Below the pieces are notes generated by a model, which worked only from the letters and a program-made list of their open reading frames with translations, was not told the DNA's origin and searched no databases. A program made the position numbers and the translations under genes. Positions 1-5,516 of a stretch of 6,118 nucleotides of DNA are shown here, in pieces. The stretch spans positions 1 to 6,118 of the forward strand of contig CACXCL010000180.1 of the NCBI GenBank assembly GCA_902766115.1, in the 5' to 3' direction. Origin of the DNA: an uncultured Ruminococcus sp. GTDB taxonomy: Bacteria; Bacillota; Clostridia; Oscillospirales; CAG-272. The stretch's first letter is position 1; every line of letters starts with the position of its first letter.

Positions 1-473
1 CCGGTGCGCTCCCGGACGAGCCGCCCGGAAAGATACCCGAGGGCGGTCCAGTCGCCGACCTGCTCCTCCTTCGCCGTGATCCATCCGTCGGCGGTGCGGA
101 GTATGGGATCCTTGTCCCAGGGCCGGTCCACGTAGAAGTCACGCAGGAGCGAATCGCTCCCGTAGTACTCCTTCGGTGAGTTCGACTCCGACAGACGGAA
201 TTCAGCGTTGGACTGTCCCATGACGAAATAGACCAGTCCCACATAAATATCGCGGATCACCGCGGTCTCGCACCCCGCCGATACCGTCATCTCATATGGT
301 CCGCCGGCGCTCATGGGCGGTAGGGTGACGCACCATTTGCCCCCCACCGGCGCCGCCGCTGCCTCTTCTCCGCGGAACGTCACTTTCACTTCGCCGTCCG
401 CTTCTCCGTACACCCGGACGGGGCGCCCCTCCGCAAAAACCGCGTGATCTCTGAATATAGGGTCAAGCTTCAT
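1..473 (-). CDS. Sialate O-acetylesterase-type SGNH esterase (partial, C-terminus beyond window edge)
   Basis: The reverse strand is open from an ATG at 471-473 to the window edge, giving 157 codons plus two bases. Residues about 10-65 resemble the N-terminal beta-sandwich of sialate O-acetylesterases, with the pattern VFAEGRPVRVYGEA, then GGKWCVTLPPMSAGGPYEMT. A linker reading IRDIYVGLVYFVMGQSN follows (residues 73-89). The GQSN block I is the family hallmark, and Ser88 would be the catalytic nucleophile. The usual GQSNM(E) is GQSNAE here. The catalytic Asp/His block lies outside the window. Family members remove acetyl groups from sialic acids or, in xylan and pectin degraders, from plant polysaccharides; the substrate cannot be read here. 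No signal peptide is visible at MKLDPIFRDHAVF, so a cytoplasmic enzyme acting on imported sugars is inferred. The start is supported by an AAGGA ribosome site (482-486) eight bases upstream. Confidence 0.85.
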   Translation of the reverse strand, partial: MKLDPIFRDHAVFAEGRPVRVYGEADGEVKVTFRGEEAAAAPVGGKWCVTLPPMSAGGPYEMTVSAGCETAVIRDIYVGLVYFVMGQSNAEFRLSESNSPKEYYGSDSLLRDFYVDRPWDKDPILRTADGWITAKEEQVGDWTALGYLSGRLVRERT

Positions 474-505
474 TTTTAACGTCCTTTCAGATATCCTTTG
501 GTCTT

Positions 506-534
506 ATTTTACCATAAATCGACGGGCCGGTAAA
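506..534 (-). promoter_or_regulatory. Sigma-70-type promoter for the esterase gene
   Basis: On the minus strand a -35 TTTACC (529-534) is followed by a 17-base spacer and a -10 TAAAAT (506-511). The predicted transcript would start near 499, leaving a leader of about 26 bases with the GAAAGGA ribosome site (482-488). It fires away from the ABC operon promoter, so the two share a compact divergent control region. Confidence 0.6.
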
Positions 535-583
535 GCGCCGCGGCGGTGTTTTGAACAAAAAACAAGTTAAAAGGGAAAAACCG

Positions 584-612
584 TTGCATTCGCGCTCCCT
601 TTGTGATACAAT
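584..612 (+). promoter_or_regulatory. Sigma-70-type promoter of the ABC transporter operon
   Basis: A -35 TTGCAT (584-589), a 17-base spacer and a -10 TACAAT (607-612) form a near-consensus housekeeping promoter. The DNA just upstream (about 551-580) is A-rich and could act as an UP element. Transcription should start near 619, inside the first palindrome, leaving a leader of about 118 bases before the ATPase start at 737. Confidence 0.75.
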
Positions 613-613
613 A

Positions 614-629
614 GTTAGCGGTGGCTAAC
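614..629. promoter_or_regulatory. Putative operator palindrome 1 (GTTAGC-GGTG-GCTAAC)
   Basis: This perfect inverted repeat has 6-bp arms GTTAGC/GCTAAC around a 4-bp centre, beginning two bases after the -10 box and covering the expected transcription start. That is the classical place for a repressor site. It shares 12 of 16 positions with the palindrome at 666-681. The bound regulator is unknown. The TTAG/CTAA half-sites recall those of DtxR/IdeR-type metal regulators, but the half-site spacing differs from the DtxR consensus, and a TetR-type repressor is equally possible. Confidence 0.6.
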
Positions 630-636
630 CGCCAGG

Positions 637-666
637 CGCGGGACCGCCGTTTTCACGGCCCCTGCG
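637..666 (+). other. Possible leader RNA hairpin
   Basis: The transcript could pair GCCGT (646-650) with ACGGC (655-659) over a TTTC loop. The stem could continue below a three-base bulge through CGCGGG (637-642) pairing with CCC-T-GCG (660-666). The structure lies between the two palindromes in the untranslated leader. It matches no riboswitch class I recognise, and there is no U-run after it, so it is not an obvious attenuator. Confidence 0.3.
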
Positions 667-681
667 TTAGCGTAAACTAAC
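666..681. promoter_or_regulatory. Putative operator palindrome 2 (GTTAG-CGTAAA-CTAAC)
   Basis: This second inverted repeat has the same architecture as the one at 614-629: GTTAG and CTAAC arms separated by six bases. It starts 52 bp after the first, close to five helical turns, which would place both on the same DNA face. It lies in the transcribed leader, where a bound protein could act as a roadblock or bridge cooperatively to the first site. Confidence 0.55.
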
Positions 682-690
682 CAACTAACT
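675..690. repeat. Tandem 8-bp repeat AACTAACC/AACTAACT
   Basis: Two adjacent copies of AACTAAC(C/T) overlap the right arm of palindrome 2 and add another CTAAC half-site (685-689). No matching GTTAG lies at the right distance for a third full palindrome. The extra half-site may extend the operator or be a relic of duplication. Confidence 0.5.
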
Positions 691-692
691 TT

Positions 693-716
693 CCGCGGCC
701 CCGACGGGCTCCGCGG
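693..716 (+). other. GC-rich leader hairpin just upstream of the ATPase ribosome site
   Basis: CCGCGG (693-698) pairs with CCGCGG (711-716). An inner CCC (700-702) pairs with GGG (706-708) over a GAC loop, with a small internal loop between the two helices. The hairpin ends seven bases before the AAAGGA ribosome site (724-729). It has no U-tract, so it is more likely an mRNA-stability or translation element than a terminator. Its function is not shown. Confidence 0.4.
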
Positions 717-736
717 CGAAATGAAAGGACATTGTC

Positions 737-1438
737 ATGGCTCTTGTTGAATTCAGAAACGTCAGCCGGATATATAAGGTCGGCGATCACGAGCAGAAGG
801 CGCTGGACTCCGTTGATCTTTCTCTCGAGAAAGGGAAGATGGTTGTCATCCTCGGTCCCAGCGGAGCGGGGAAAAGCACGCTGCTGAACCTGCTCGGCGG
901 TCTCGACAGCCCCACCTCCGGCACGATCACGGTGGACGGCACAGACATATCGACCCTCGGCAGGGACGAGCTTGCTGGATACCGCGCGGAGAAGGTGGGA
1001 TTTGTGTTCCAGTCATACAATCTGATCCCCACGCTGACGGTCATGGAGAATGTGGCCCTGGTCCGCGAGATCGCGCCGGACGCCCTCAACGTTATGGAGA
1101 TGCTTGACGCCGTGGGACTTTCCGACCACGCGAAGAAGTTCCCGACGGAGCTGTCCGGCGGCGAGCAGCAGCGCGTTTCCATCGCCCGGGCGCTGGCTAA
1201 AAACCCGGAGATCCTCCTCTGCGACGAGCCCACAGGGGCTCTTGACTCCGAGACCGGCACCGTTGTGCTGAAGGTGCTTATGAACATGGCGAAGAAATAC
1301 GGCAAGACCATCATCATCGTCACCCACAATCAGAACATCGCAAAGGTCGCCGACGTTGTGGTGAGAGTGAAGAACGGCAGGATCCGTTCCGTGGAGGAGC
1401 AGGCCGAACCCACCCCGGTAGAGGAGGTGGAGTGGTAA
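737..1438 (+). CDS. ABC transporter ATPase, MacB/LolD/FtsE-like
   Basis: This complete 233-residue nucleotide-binding subunit energises the FtsX-type permease encoded directly after it. All catalytic motifs are visible: A-loop Tyr13, Walker A GPSGAGKST (40-48), Q-loop Gln92 in FQSYNLIP, signature LSGGEQQ (139-145), Walker B ILLCDE with catalytic Glu164, D-loop ALD (168-170) and switch His197 in VTHN. The length and the LSGGEQQRVSIARAL and DEPTGALD wording are typical of the type VII group (MacB, LolD, FtsE, BceA), which converts ATP hydrolysis into periplasmic or extracytoplasmic movement rather than classical transport. After about residue 217 there is a short acidic, proline-containing tail (EEQAEPTPVEEVEW) beyond the conserved fold. 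The ATG has an AAAGGA ribosome site (724-729) seven bases upstream. The substrate is unknown, and no two-component system that would mark a Bce-type peptide detoxifier is adjacent. Confidence 0.95.
   Translation: MALVEFRNVSRIYKVGDHEQKALDSVDLSLEKGKMVVILGPSGAGKSTLLNLLGGLDSPTSGTITVDGTDISTLGRDELAGYRAEKVGFVFQSYNLIPTLTVMENVALVREIAPDALNVMEMLDAVGLSDHAKKFPTELSGGEQQRVSIARALAKNPEILLCDEPTGALDSETGTVVLKVLMNMAKKYGKTIIIVTHNQNIAKVADVVVRVKNGRIRSVEEQAEPTPVEEVEW
1422..1428 (+). promoter_or_regulatory. Ribosome binding site of the permease, inside the ATPase coding end
   Basis: AGGAGGT matches the anti-Shine-Dalgarno sequence exactly and is encoded by the last Glu-Glu-Val codons of the ATPase. The ATPase stop TAA (1436-1438) is followed at once by the permease ATG (1439-1441), so translation of the two is probably coupled and stoichiometric. 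The site fixes the permease start. Confidence 0.8.
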
Positions 1439-3712
1439 ATGCTGCTTCGCAAGCTCATCCGCACCATGGGCAGATACCGTGCGCAGTTCATATCCATGGT
1501 GATAATGATTGCCCTCGGGGTAGGGACCTTCGTGGGGTTCAACGTGGAGTGGTTCTCCCTGGAGCGGGACGTGACGGAGTTCCTCGACGACACCGGCTTC
1601 GCCGACTACCGCATAATCCGTGAGACCGGATTTTCCGAAGAAGACGCCGCGGAGATCGGCGCCGTCGACGGCGTGGACGCGGTCTCCCGGGTGCTGACTC
1701 TCAAAACCCTCGTCTCGGGGACCTCCGACGTGCTCTCCCTCTGCGTCACCGAGAACGAAAAAGTCTCCGGGGTGCTCGTCACCTCCGGGGAATCATACGA
1801 CCGTGACGACGGGGACGGCTTCTGGGTCTCCGACCGGTACGCGGAGGCAAACGGAGTGAAGATCGGGGACCGCGTTTCCCTGACTTATAAGGACCTCACC
1901 ATCGAGGGGACGGTCCGCGGCCTCGTCAAATCGGGAGAGTATCTGATATGCATCCCCGACGAGACGCAGCTCATGCCTGATTACGACACATACGGCTTCG
2001 CCTACGCCTCCCCCGCCATGGTGAGGCGGGTGCTGGGCGCGGAGTTTTACACCTCCTTGAACGTGCTGTCGGACCTTCCGAAGGACGAGTTTACCGAAAA
2101 GGCCGACCGGGCCCTCGGGGAGACGCTTCTCATCGTCAGCCGGGACGACACGGTGTCCTATTCGGAGGCCATGGGAGAGAGCAAGGAAGGGAAGACCATG
2201 GCGCTTATCCTGCCGGTGCTTTTCCTAGCCATCGCGGTGCTGACCATGGTCACCACTATGCATCGCCTCACCGCCTCCGAGAAGACGCAGATCGGCACGC
2301 TCAAATCCCTCGGCTTCACCGACCGGCGTATCCTGCGCCACTACTCCTTCTACGCGGGGGCGGTGGGACTGCTGGGGATCGTCCTCGGCGTCGGCCTCGG
2401 CTGGTGGCTCGGGTGGTTCATCATGAATCCCGGCGGATCCATGGGCACCTACCTCGATATGCCCTCCTGGAAGCTGTCGGCGCCTCTCTACGTATGGATC
2501 ACGCTGATCGTGATGGAGCTTTTCCTGCTCCTCATCGGATTTCTGTCCGTCAAGTCCATGCTCCGCGGCACGGCGGCCGACGCTCTGCGGCCGTATACGC
2601 CGAAAAAGGTCCGTTCCATCATTCTTGAGAGGACGGCGCTGTGGGACAAACTCGGCTTCGGCACAAAATGGAATCTCAGGGACGTGCTGAGGCACAAGGC
2701 GAGGTCGTTCATGACGCTGTTCGGCGTCATCGGGTGCATGGTCCTCATCGTGGCGGCCATGGGCATGGAGGACACCATGGACGAATTCATGGATTCCTTC
2801 TACGGGGAGGCGATAAACTACGAGACGAAGATCAACCTGGACTCCGAGACCACGGACCGGGAGGGCGCCCGGGAGATCGCCGCGCTGTACTCCGGCGACA
2901 CCTGCGCCTCTCTCAGCGTGCAGACCGGCGGACGGTCCGTCATGCTCGAAATCTATAATATGACTCACGACACGGTGCGCTTCCTCGACAGGAAAGGAAA
3001 CCGCGTCCCGATACCGGACGACGGCGTCCTGATCTGCGAGCGGATCGCCCGGGACGACTCCCTCGGAGAAGGAGACGAGATGATCTTCTCCCCGTTCGGC
3101 TCCGATAAAGAATACCGTGTCAGGATCCGCGGAGTAGTCAGATCCCTGACGGAGAGCGTGATAATGAGCGAAGAATACGCCGACGGCATAGGTCTCCCCT
3201 TCGCGGTGAACGCGGTATACACCGGCGAGCGGGACATCGCCCGGGACAGCCGCATCCTGAACACGCAGTCGAAGCAGAACGTCGTAGATTCATTCGACAC
3301 CTTCATGGAAATCATGACTCTTATGATCTGGCTACTCATCGCTGCGGCGGCGATCCTCGGAGTGGTGGTGCTCTATAACCTCGGCGTCATGAGCTACACC
3401 GAGAGATACCGGGAGATGGCCACGCTGAAGGTCATCGGCTTCCGCGACGGAAAGATAGGCAGACTGCTGGTCGGGCAGAACATGATGCTCACCGTTCTCG
3501 GTATCGTCATCGGCATCCCGGCGGGGATCGGCGTGCTGAAGTACCTTCTTGTGGCGCTGGCCTCCGAATACGAGCTGAAGCTTGCGCTTACCTGGAGGAC
3601 CTTCGCCGTAAGCGTTGCGCTGATACTGGGCGTGTCGCTGCTGGTCAGCCTCATGATCGCCAGAAAAAACAAAAAGATCGATATGGTGGAGGCCCTGAAG
3701 GGCCGGGACTGA
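1439..3712 (+). CDS. FtsX-type ABC transporter permease with two FtsX domains
   Basis: This 757-residue integral membrane protein is the partner of the preceding ATPase. Hydropathy read by eye gives eight membrane segments at about 17-38, 254-275, 303-328, 349-371, 423-441, 625-648, 682-706 and 721-740. This is a duplicated FtsX unit: segments 1-4 and 5-8 each carry one large extracytoplasmic domain (about 39-253 and 442-624) between their first and second helices. Each half also has the cytosolic coupling motif after its second helix, EKTQIGTLKSLGFTDRRI (281-298) and YREMATLKVIGFRDGKI (657-673), which docks on the ATPase. The first ectodomain resembles a MacB-type periplasmic core. Because both halves are fused, one permease with two ATPases is inferred to make the complex. 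The substrate is unknown: lipoprotein release, peptide export or cell-wall signalling are all known for relatives. The reading frame is intact to the TGA at 3710-3712, just before a terminator. Confidence 0.93.
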   Translation: MLLRKLIRTMGRYRAQFISMVIMIALGVGTFVGFNVEWFSLERDVTEFLDDTGFADYRIIRETGFSEEDAAEIGAVDGVDAVSRVLTLKTLVSGTSDVLSLCVTENEKVSGVLVTSGESYDRDDGDGFWVSDRYAEANGVKIGDRVSLTYKDLTIEGTVRGLVKSGEYLICIPDETQLMPDYDTYGFAYASPAMVRRVLGAEFYTSLNVLSDLPKDEFTEKADRALGETLLIVSRDDTVSYSEAMGESKEGKTMALILPVLFLAIAVLTMVTTMHRLTASEKTQIGTLKSLGFTDRRILRHYSFYAGAVGLLGIVLGVGLGWWLGWFIMNPGGSMGTYLDMPSWKLSAPLYVWITLIVMELFLLLIGFLSVKSMLRGTAADALRPYTPKKVRSIILERTALWDKLGFGTKWNLRDVLRHKARSFMTLFGVIGCMVLIVAAMGMEDTMDEFMDSFYGEAINYETKINLDSETTDREGAREIAALYSGDTCASLSVQTGGRSVMLEIYNMTHDTVRFLDRKGNRVPIPDDGVLICERIARDDSLGEGDEMIFSPFGSDKEYRVRIRGVVRSLTESVIMSEEYADGIGLPFAVNAVYTGERDIARDSRILNTQSKQNVVDSFDTFMEIMTLMIWLLIAAAAILGVVVLYNLGVMSYTERYREMATLKVIGFRDGKIGRLLVGQNMMLTVLGIVIGIPAGIGVLKYLLVALASEYELKLALTWRTFAVSVALILGVSLLVSLMIARKNKKIDMVEALKGRD

Positions 3713-3748
3713 AAAAATATCCGCAGGCCGGCGGCCTGCGGATGTTTT
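3713..3748. terminator. Bidirectional intrinsic terminator between convergent genes
   Basis: The stem CCGCAGGCC (3721-3729) and GGCCTGCGG (3733-3741) is a perfect 9-bp inverted repeat around a GGC loop. It is extended by A/T pairs (3714-3720 with 3742-3748, one G-T wobble). A TTTT tract follows on the plus strand, and the six A residues at 3712-3717 give a U-run on the minus strand. It therefore ends both the ABC operon (stop at 3712) and the convergent N-acetyltransferase gene (stop at 3751). Confidence 0.9.
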
Positions 3749-3750
3749 CG

Positions 3751-4515
3751 TTATACCTTGAGATAAAACTCGTGCCTCAGGAGGTCTTTGTATCTCTCCT
3801 CTGTTATGTCTTTCTCGACGATCACCGGATCGTCTCCGACGAACAGCTTGTAGACTTTGTCGTCGATGGTGCGCCGCCCGTCCGGGGTCTTGATGGCGAT
3901 CATCGGCACCTTGTTGAACGGTGAATCCGGATGAAGCTCGCACCACACCGACGGCTGGACGAAATCCACCTCGTAGATCTTCTCCTCGGTGAAGGAGATG
4001 AACCTCCGCCACTCACCCCGGTGGAGATCCCACAGGACCCATCCGAGGTCGGGATCGCGCTGGAATTTGTACGTCTCTCCGCACTGCTCCTGCACGAGTC
4101 CCTCCTTCATCAGAAGGGGATAGCGCGGCGCGGACTGTCCCACGCCGATATCGCAGAAATACGGACCGTCGGCGGTCATGACGGACATGACGCGGTGGCG
4201 GCGCATAGGTATCTCGGACTCGCCCCTCAGATAGCGCGCGAAGTAGTCCTTGACCTCGAACCCGCAGGACTTGAAGAAATACGACAGCAGTCCGTTGACC
4301 TCGAAGCAGTAGCCTCCGCGGCCCCGGGTGACGATCTTGTCGAAGAGGGCGTCGGGTGTGAGACAGAGCGGTCTGCCCTCCAGGATATCCAGATTTTCGT
4401 ATGCGATGCGCAGGACGGCGTGATACTGTACGGTTTTCAGGAATTCGTACGTGGGCTCTGCCGGGGTGTCTGCAGCAAGTCCTATCCGGCGCAGAAATTC
4501 ATCGATGACGGGCAT
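3751..4515 (-). CDS. nat: Arylamine N-acetyltransferase
   Basis: This 254-residue cytosolic enzyme is predicted to transfer acetyl from acetyl-CoA to arylamines, arylhydrazines or related amines through a cysteine thioester. The complete catalytic triad is visible: Cys70 in RGRGGYCFEVN, the family's clearest signature; His107 in RRHRVMSV; and Asp122 in YFCDIGVG. The N-terminal helix (VIDEFLRRIGL) and YENLDILEGRPLCL (39-52) also fit the family, as does HPDSPFNKVPMIAIKTPDGR (195-214) in the C-terminal domain. The length is slightly below the usual 260-290 residues. Relatives in gut bacteria can acetylate aromatic-amine drugs such as 5-aminosalicylate; the natural substrate here is not known. 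The ATG is fixed by an AGGAGG site (4523-4528) seven bases upstream. It has its own promoter, with the YjbR-type gene 77 bases upstream on the same strand, so read-through from that gene is also possible. Confidence 0.92.
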   Translation of the reverse strand: MPVIDEFLRRIGLAADTPAEPTYEFLKTVQYHAVLRIAYENLDILEGRPLCLTPDALFDKIVTRGRGGYCFEVNGLLSYFFKSCGFEVKDYFARYLRGESEIPMRRHRVMSVMTADGPYFCDIGVGQSAPRYPLLMKEGLVQEQCGETYKFQRDPDLGWVLWDLHRGEWRRFISFTEEKIYEVDFVQPSVWCELHPDSPFNKVPMIAIKTPDGRRTIDDKVYKLFVGDDPVIVEKDITEERYKDLLRHEFYLKV

Positions 4516-4541
4516 AAAAAGTCCTCCTGTGTTTTTCTATT

Positions 4542-4570
4542 ATCTTACCACATCCGGCGCCGTTTTGCAA
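4542..4570 (-). promoter_or_regulatory. Promoter of the N-acetyltransferase gene
   Basis: On the minus strand a -35 TTGCAA (4565-4570), a 17-base spacer and a -10 TAAGAT (4542-4547) preceded by TGG form an extended -10 promoter. It lies wholly in the 77-base gap between the YjbR-type gene and the acetyltransferase gene. No terminator hairpin with a U-run is visible in that gap. Confidence 0.65.
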
Positions 4571-4592
4571 GCGGTGAGCGGAAGCCGTCTCC

Positions 4593-5255
4593 TCAAAGAC
4601 TGTCGTAGCTTTCCCGGATCCTGCTGAAGATCTCCCCGTCGGGAAGCGTGTCGTCCAGGATGACGGAGACCCAGCTCTTTTTGTTCATGTGGAACGCAGG
4701 GTAATAGCCGTCGAGGGAGAGTATCTCCCCGACCTTTGAGCTGTCGATCTTCACGTTGATGATCTCGACCTTTCTCCGGTCTTCGGACGAGTGATCGAGC
4801 TTGAAACGCTCCACCGCGCCGATGAGGGCGTACCACTTTCTGCTGTCCTTCCTCCGGAAGGCGGCGTAGTCCGGAAACTTCTCCCAAAGGAACTCCGGCT
4901 CGCCGCCGAGGCTGTCGCGGATAAACTCCGCCACGCGCCGCGCCTGGGGCGAGGCGAAATGGCGGTCGGTAAAGCATCTGTCGCGAATATCCGTCAGCAG
5001 ATCGACGAATTTCTGTCTTATCCCGGCGCTGTACCCCGAGGCTCCCTCGATCCTGAAATTGGCGTACTCGCCGCCCGCCGCCGTGTCCATGATCTTTCCG
5101 CGGATCTCCCCGTCGAACCTGACGACTATCTCGAAGCCGTCCTCCGGCAGCGGACGAACGTAAACCAGTCCGTCGCCGTCGGGCAGGAAGCCGTATCCGG
5201 CAAGCCTTATCTCGTCCGCCTCGTAATTCCGGAACAACTCGCTTTCAATGGACAT
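4593..5255 (-). CDS. MmcQ/YjbR-family protein with N-terminal extension domain
   Basis: This is a 220-residue protein. Its C-terminal half (about 105-217) matches the MmcQ/YjbR fold: an opening helix AEFIRDSLGG, a strand pair with FRRKDSRKWYALIG, INVKIDSSKVGEILSL, then the family's most conserved block YPAFHMNKKSWVSVILDD and a closing helix. The first 100 residues form a separate domain (GYGFLPDGDGLVYVRPL, FEIVVRFDGEIRGKIMD, GIRQKFVDLLTDIRDRCF). This resembles the extension seen on longer clostridial YjbR proteins. The fold is related to the double-wing DNA-binding type, and such proteins are often annotated as DNA-binding, but no physiological role is established. The start is placed at the ATG at 5253-5255 rather than the in-frame GTG at 5262-5264, because that GTG lies inside the ribosome site. 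It has its own promoter and a leader of about 95 bases. Confidence 0.85.
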   Translation of the reverse strand: MSIESELFRNYEADEIRLAGYGFLPDGDGLVYVRPLPEDGFEIVVRFDGEIRGKIMDTAAGGEYANFRIEGASGYSAGIRQKFVDLLTDIRDRCFTDRHFASPQARRVAEFIRDSLGGEPEFLWEKFPDYAAFRRKDSRKWYALIGAVERFKLDHSSEDRRKVEIINVKIDSSKVGEILSLDGYYPAFHMNKKSWVSVILDDTLPDGEIFSRIRESYDSL

Positions 5256-5260
5256 CGGTA

Positions 5261-5268
5261 TCACCTCG
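5261..5268 (-). promoter_or_regulatory. Ribosome binding site that decides the YjbR-type start
   Basis: On the minus strand the bases read GAGGTGAT, a strong match to the 3' half of the Shine-Dalgarno consensus, and the ATG at 5253-5255 follows at the expected distance. The GTG within this site is in frame but would have no ribosome site of its own. Confidence 0.7.
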
Positions 5269-5358
5269 TTTTTACGGAATGCTTATTGACGCACTGCATG
5301 GTCTGTGGCTGTTTCATCATCAGCTGCGCTTATTTGATTCCGCGTCTGCTCACGTTTC

Positions 5359-5387
5359 AGTATATCACAATCCTACAAAAAGAACAA
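5359..5387 (-). promoter_or_regulatory. Promoter of the YjbR-type gene
   Basis: On the minus strand a -35 TTGTTC (5382-5387), a 17-base spacer and a -10 TATACT (5359-5364) give a good housekeeping promoter. The transcript should start near 5352, leaving a leader of roughly 95 bases. It diverges from the promoter at 5434-5462. Confidence 0.65.
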
Positions 5388-5389
5388 TA

Positions 5390-5410
5390 GTGAAAAAAGT
5401 GTGAAAAAAG
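5390..5410. repeat. Tandem GTGAAAAAAG repeat with phased A-tracts
   Basis: GTGAAAAAAG occurs at 5390-5399 and again at 5401-5410, an 11-bp period. A shorter related GTGAAAAAG lies at 5494-5502, and another A-run at about 5377-5381. A-tracts spaced near one helical turn bend DNA. These lie between the two divergent promoters and could serve as an UP-like or architectural element. Confidence 0.5.
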
Positions 5411-5433
5411 GTCGTCCCATTTGGCTTAACCTC

Positions 5434-5462
5434 TTGTTTTTTCGACTCAAAAGTGCTATATT
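5434..5462 (+). promoter_or_regulatory. Promoter of the exported repeat-protein gene
   Basis: A -35 TTGTTT (5434-5439), a 17-base spacer and a -10 TATATT (5457-5462) with an extended TGC element (5454-5456) form a convincing promoter. Transcription would start near 5469, about 45 bases before the coding region. Confidence 0.7.
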
Positions 5463-5499
5463 CTTATTTGGACATGTTTTTGAGAATAACGACGTGAAA

Positions 5500-5506
5500 A
5501 AGGGGG
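5500..5506 (+). promoter_or_regulatory. Ribosome binding site of the repeat-protein gene
   Basis: AAGGGGG is the only purine-rich site near the open frame. It stands four bases from TTG 5511 and ten from TTG 5517. The nearby GTG at 5494 is in another frame that stops after eight codons, so the gene appears to use a TTG start, which would lower its translation rate. Confidence 0.5.
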
Positions 5507-5516
5507 CGGCTTGGCG

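Noticed and set aside
614..681. Canonical DtxR/IdeR iron box
   Set aside because: The GTTAG/CTAAC half-sites are similar, but the six-base gap does not match the TTAGGTTAGSCTAACCTAA consensus, so a firm assignment is not justified.
619..736. Known riboswitch or T-box in the ABC operon leader
   Set aside because: No conserved class core, T-box sequence or terminator/antiterminator pair with a U-run could be recognised.
787..1329. Minus-strand open frame opposite the ATPase
   Set aside because: This is an antisense shadow of a gene with every ABC motif intact. Its Ser/Arg-rich composition has no family resemblance.
2225..2968. Long minus-strand open frame (247 codons) opposite the permease
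   Set aside because: It lies fully antisense to a clear membrane protein. Its translation is rich in His, Arg, Gly and Pro with no domain pattern, typical of a shadow frame in GC-rich DNA.
737..3712. Bce-type antimicrobial peptide detoxification module
   Set aside because: The permease has eight membrane segments in two FtsX halves with two ectodomains, not the ten-segment BceB layout with one large loop, and no sensor kinase or response regulator is adjacent.
3332..4012. Minus-strand open frame spanning the permease end, the terminator and the acetyltransferase end
   Set aside because: It crosses a strong terminator and overlaps two well-supported genes in other frames. No recognisable protein features are present.
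3931..4608. Plus-strand open frame opposite the acetyltransferase
   Set aside because: It is antisense to a gene with a complete catalytic triad and has no matching ribosome site or recognisable domain.
4791..5390. Plus-strand open frame opposite the YjbR-type gene and running into the intergenic region
   Set aside because: Most of it mirrors the YjbR-type coding sequence, and it continues through a divergent promoter. It has no domain pattern.
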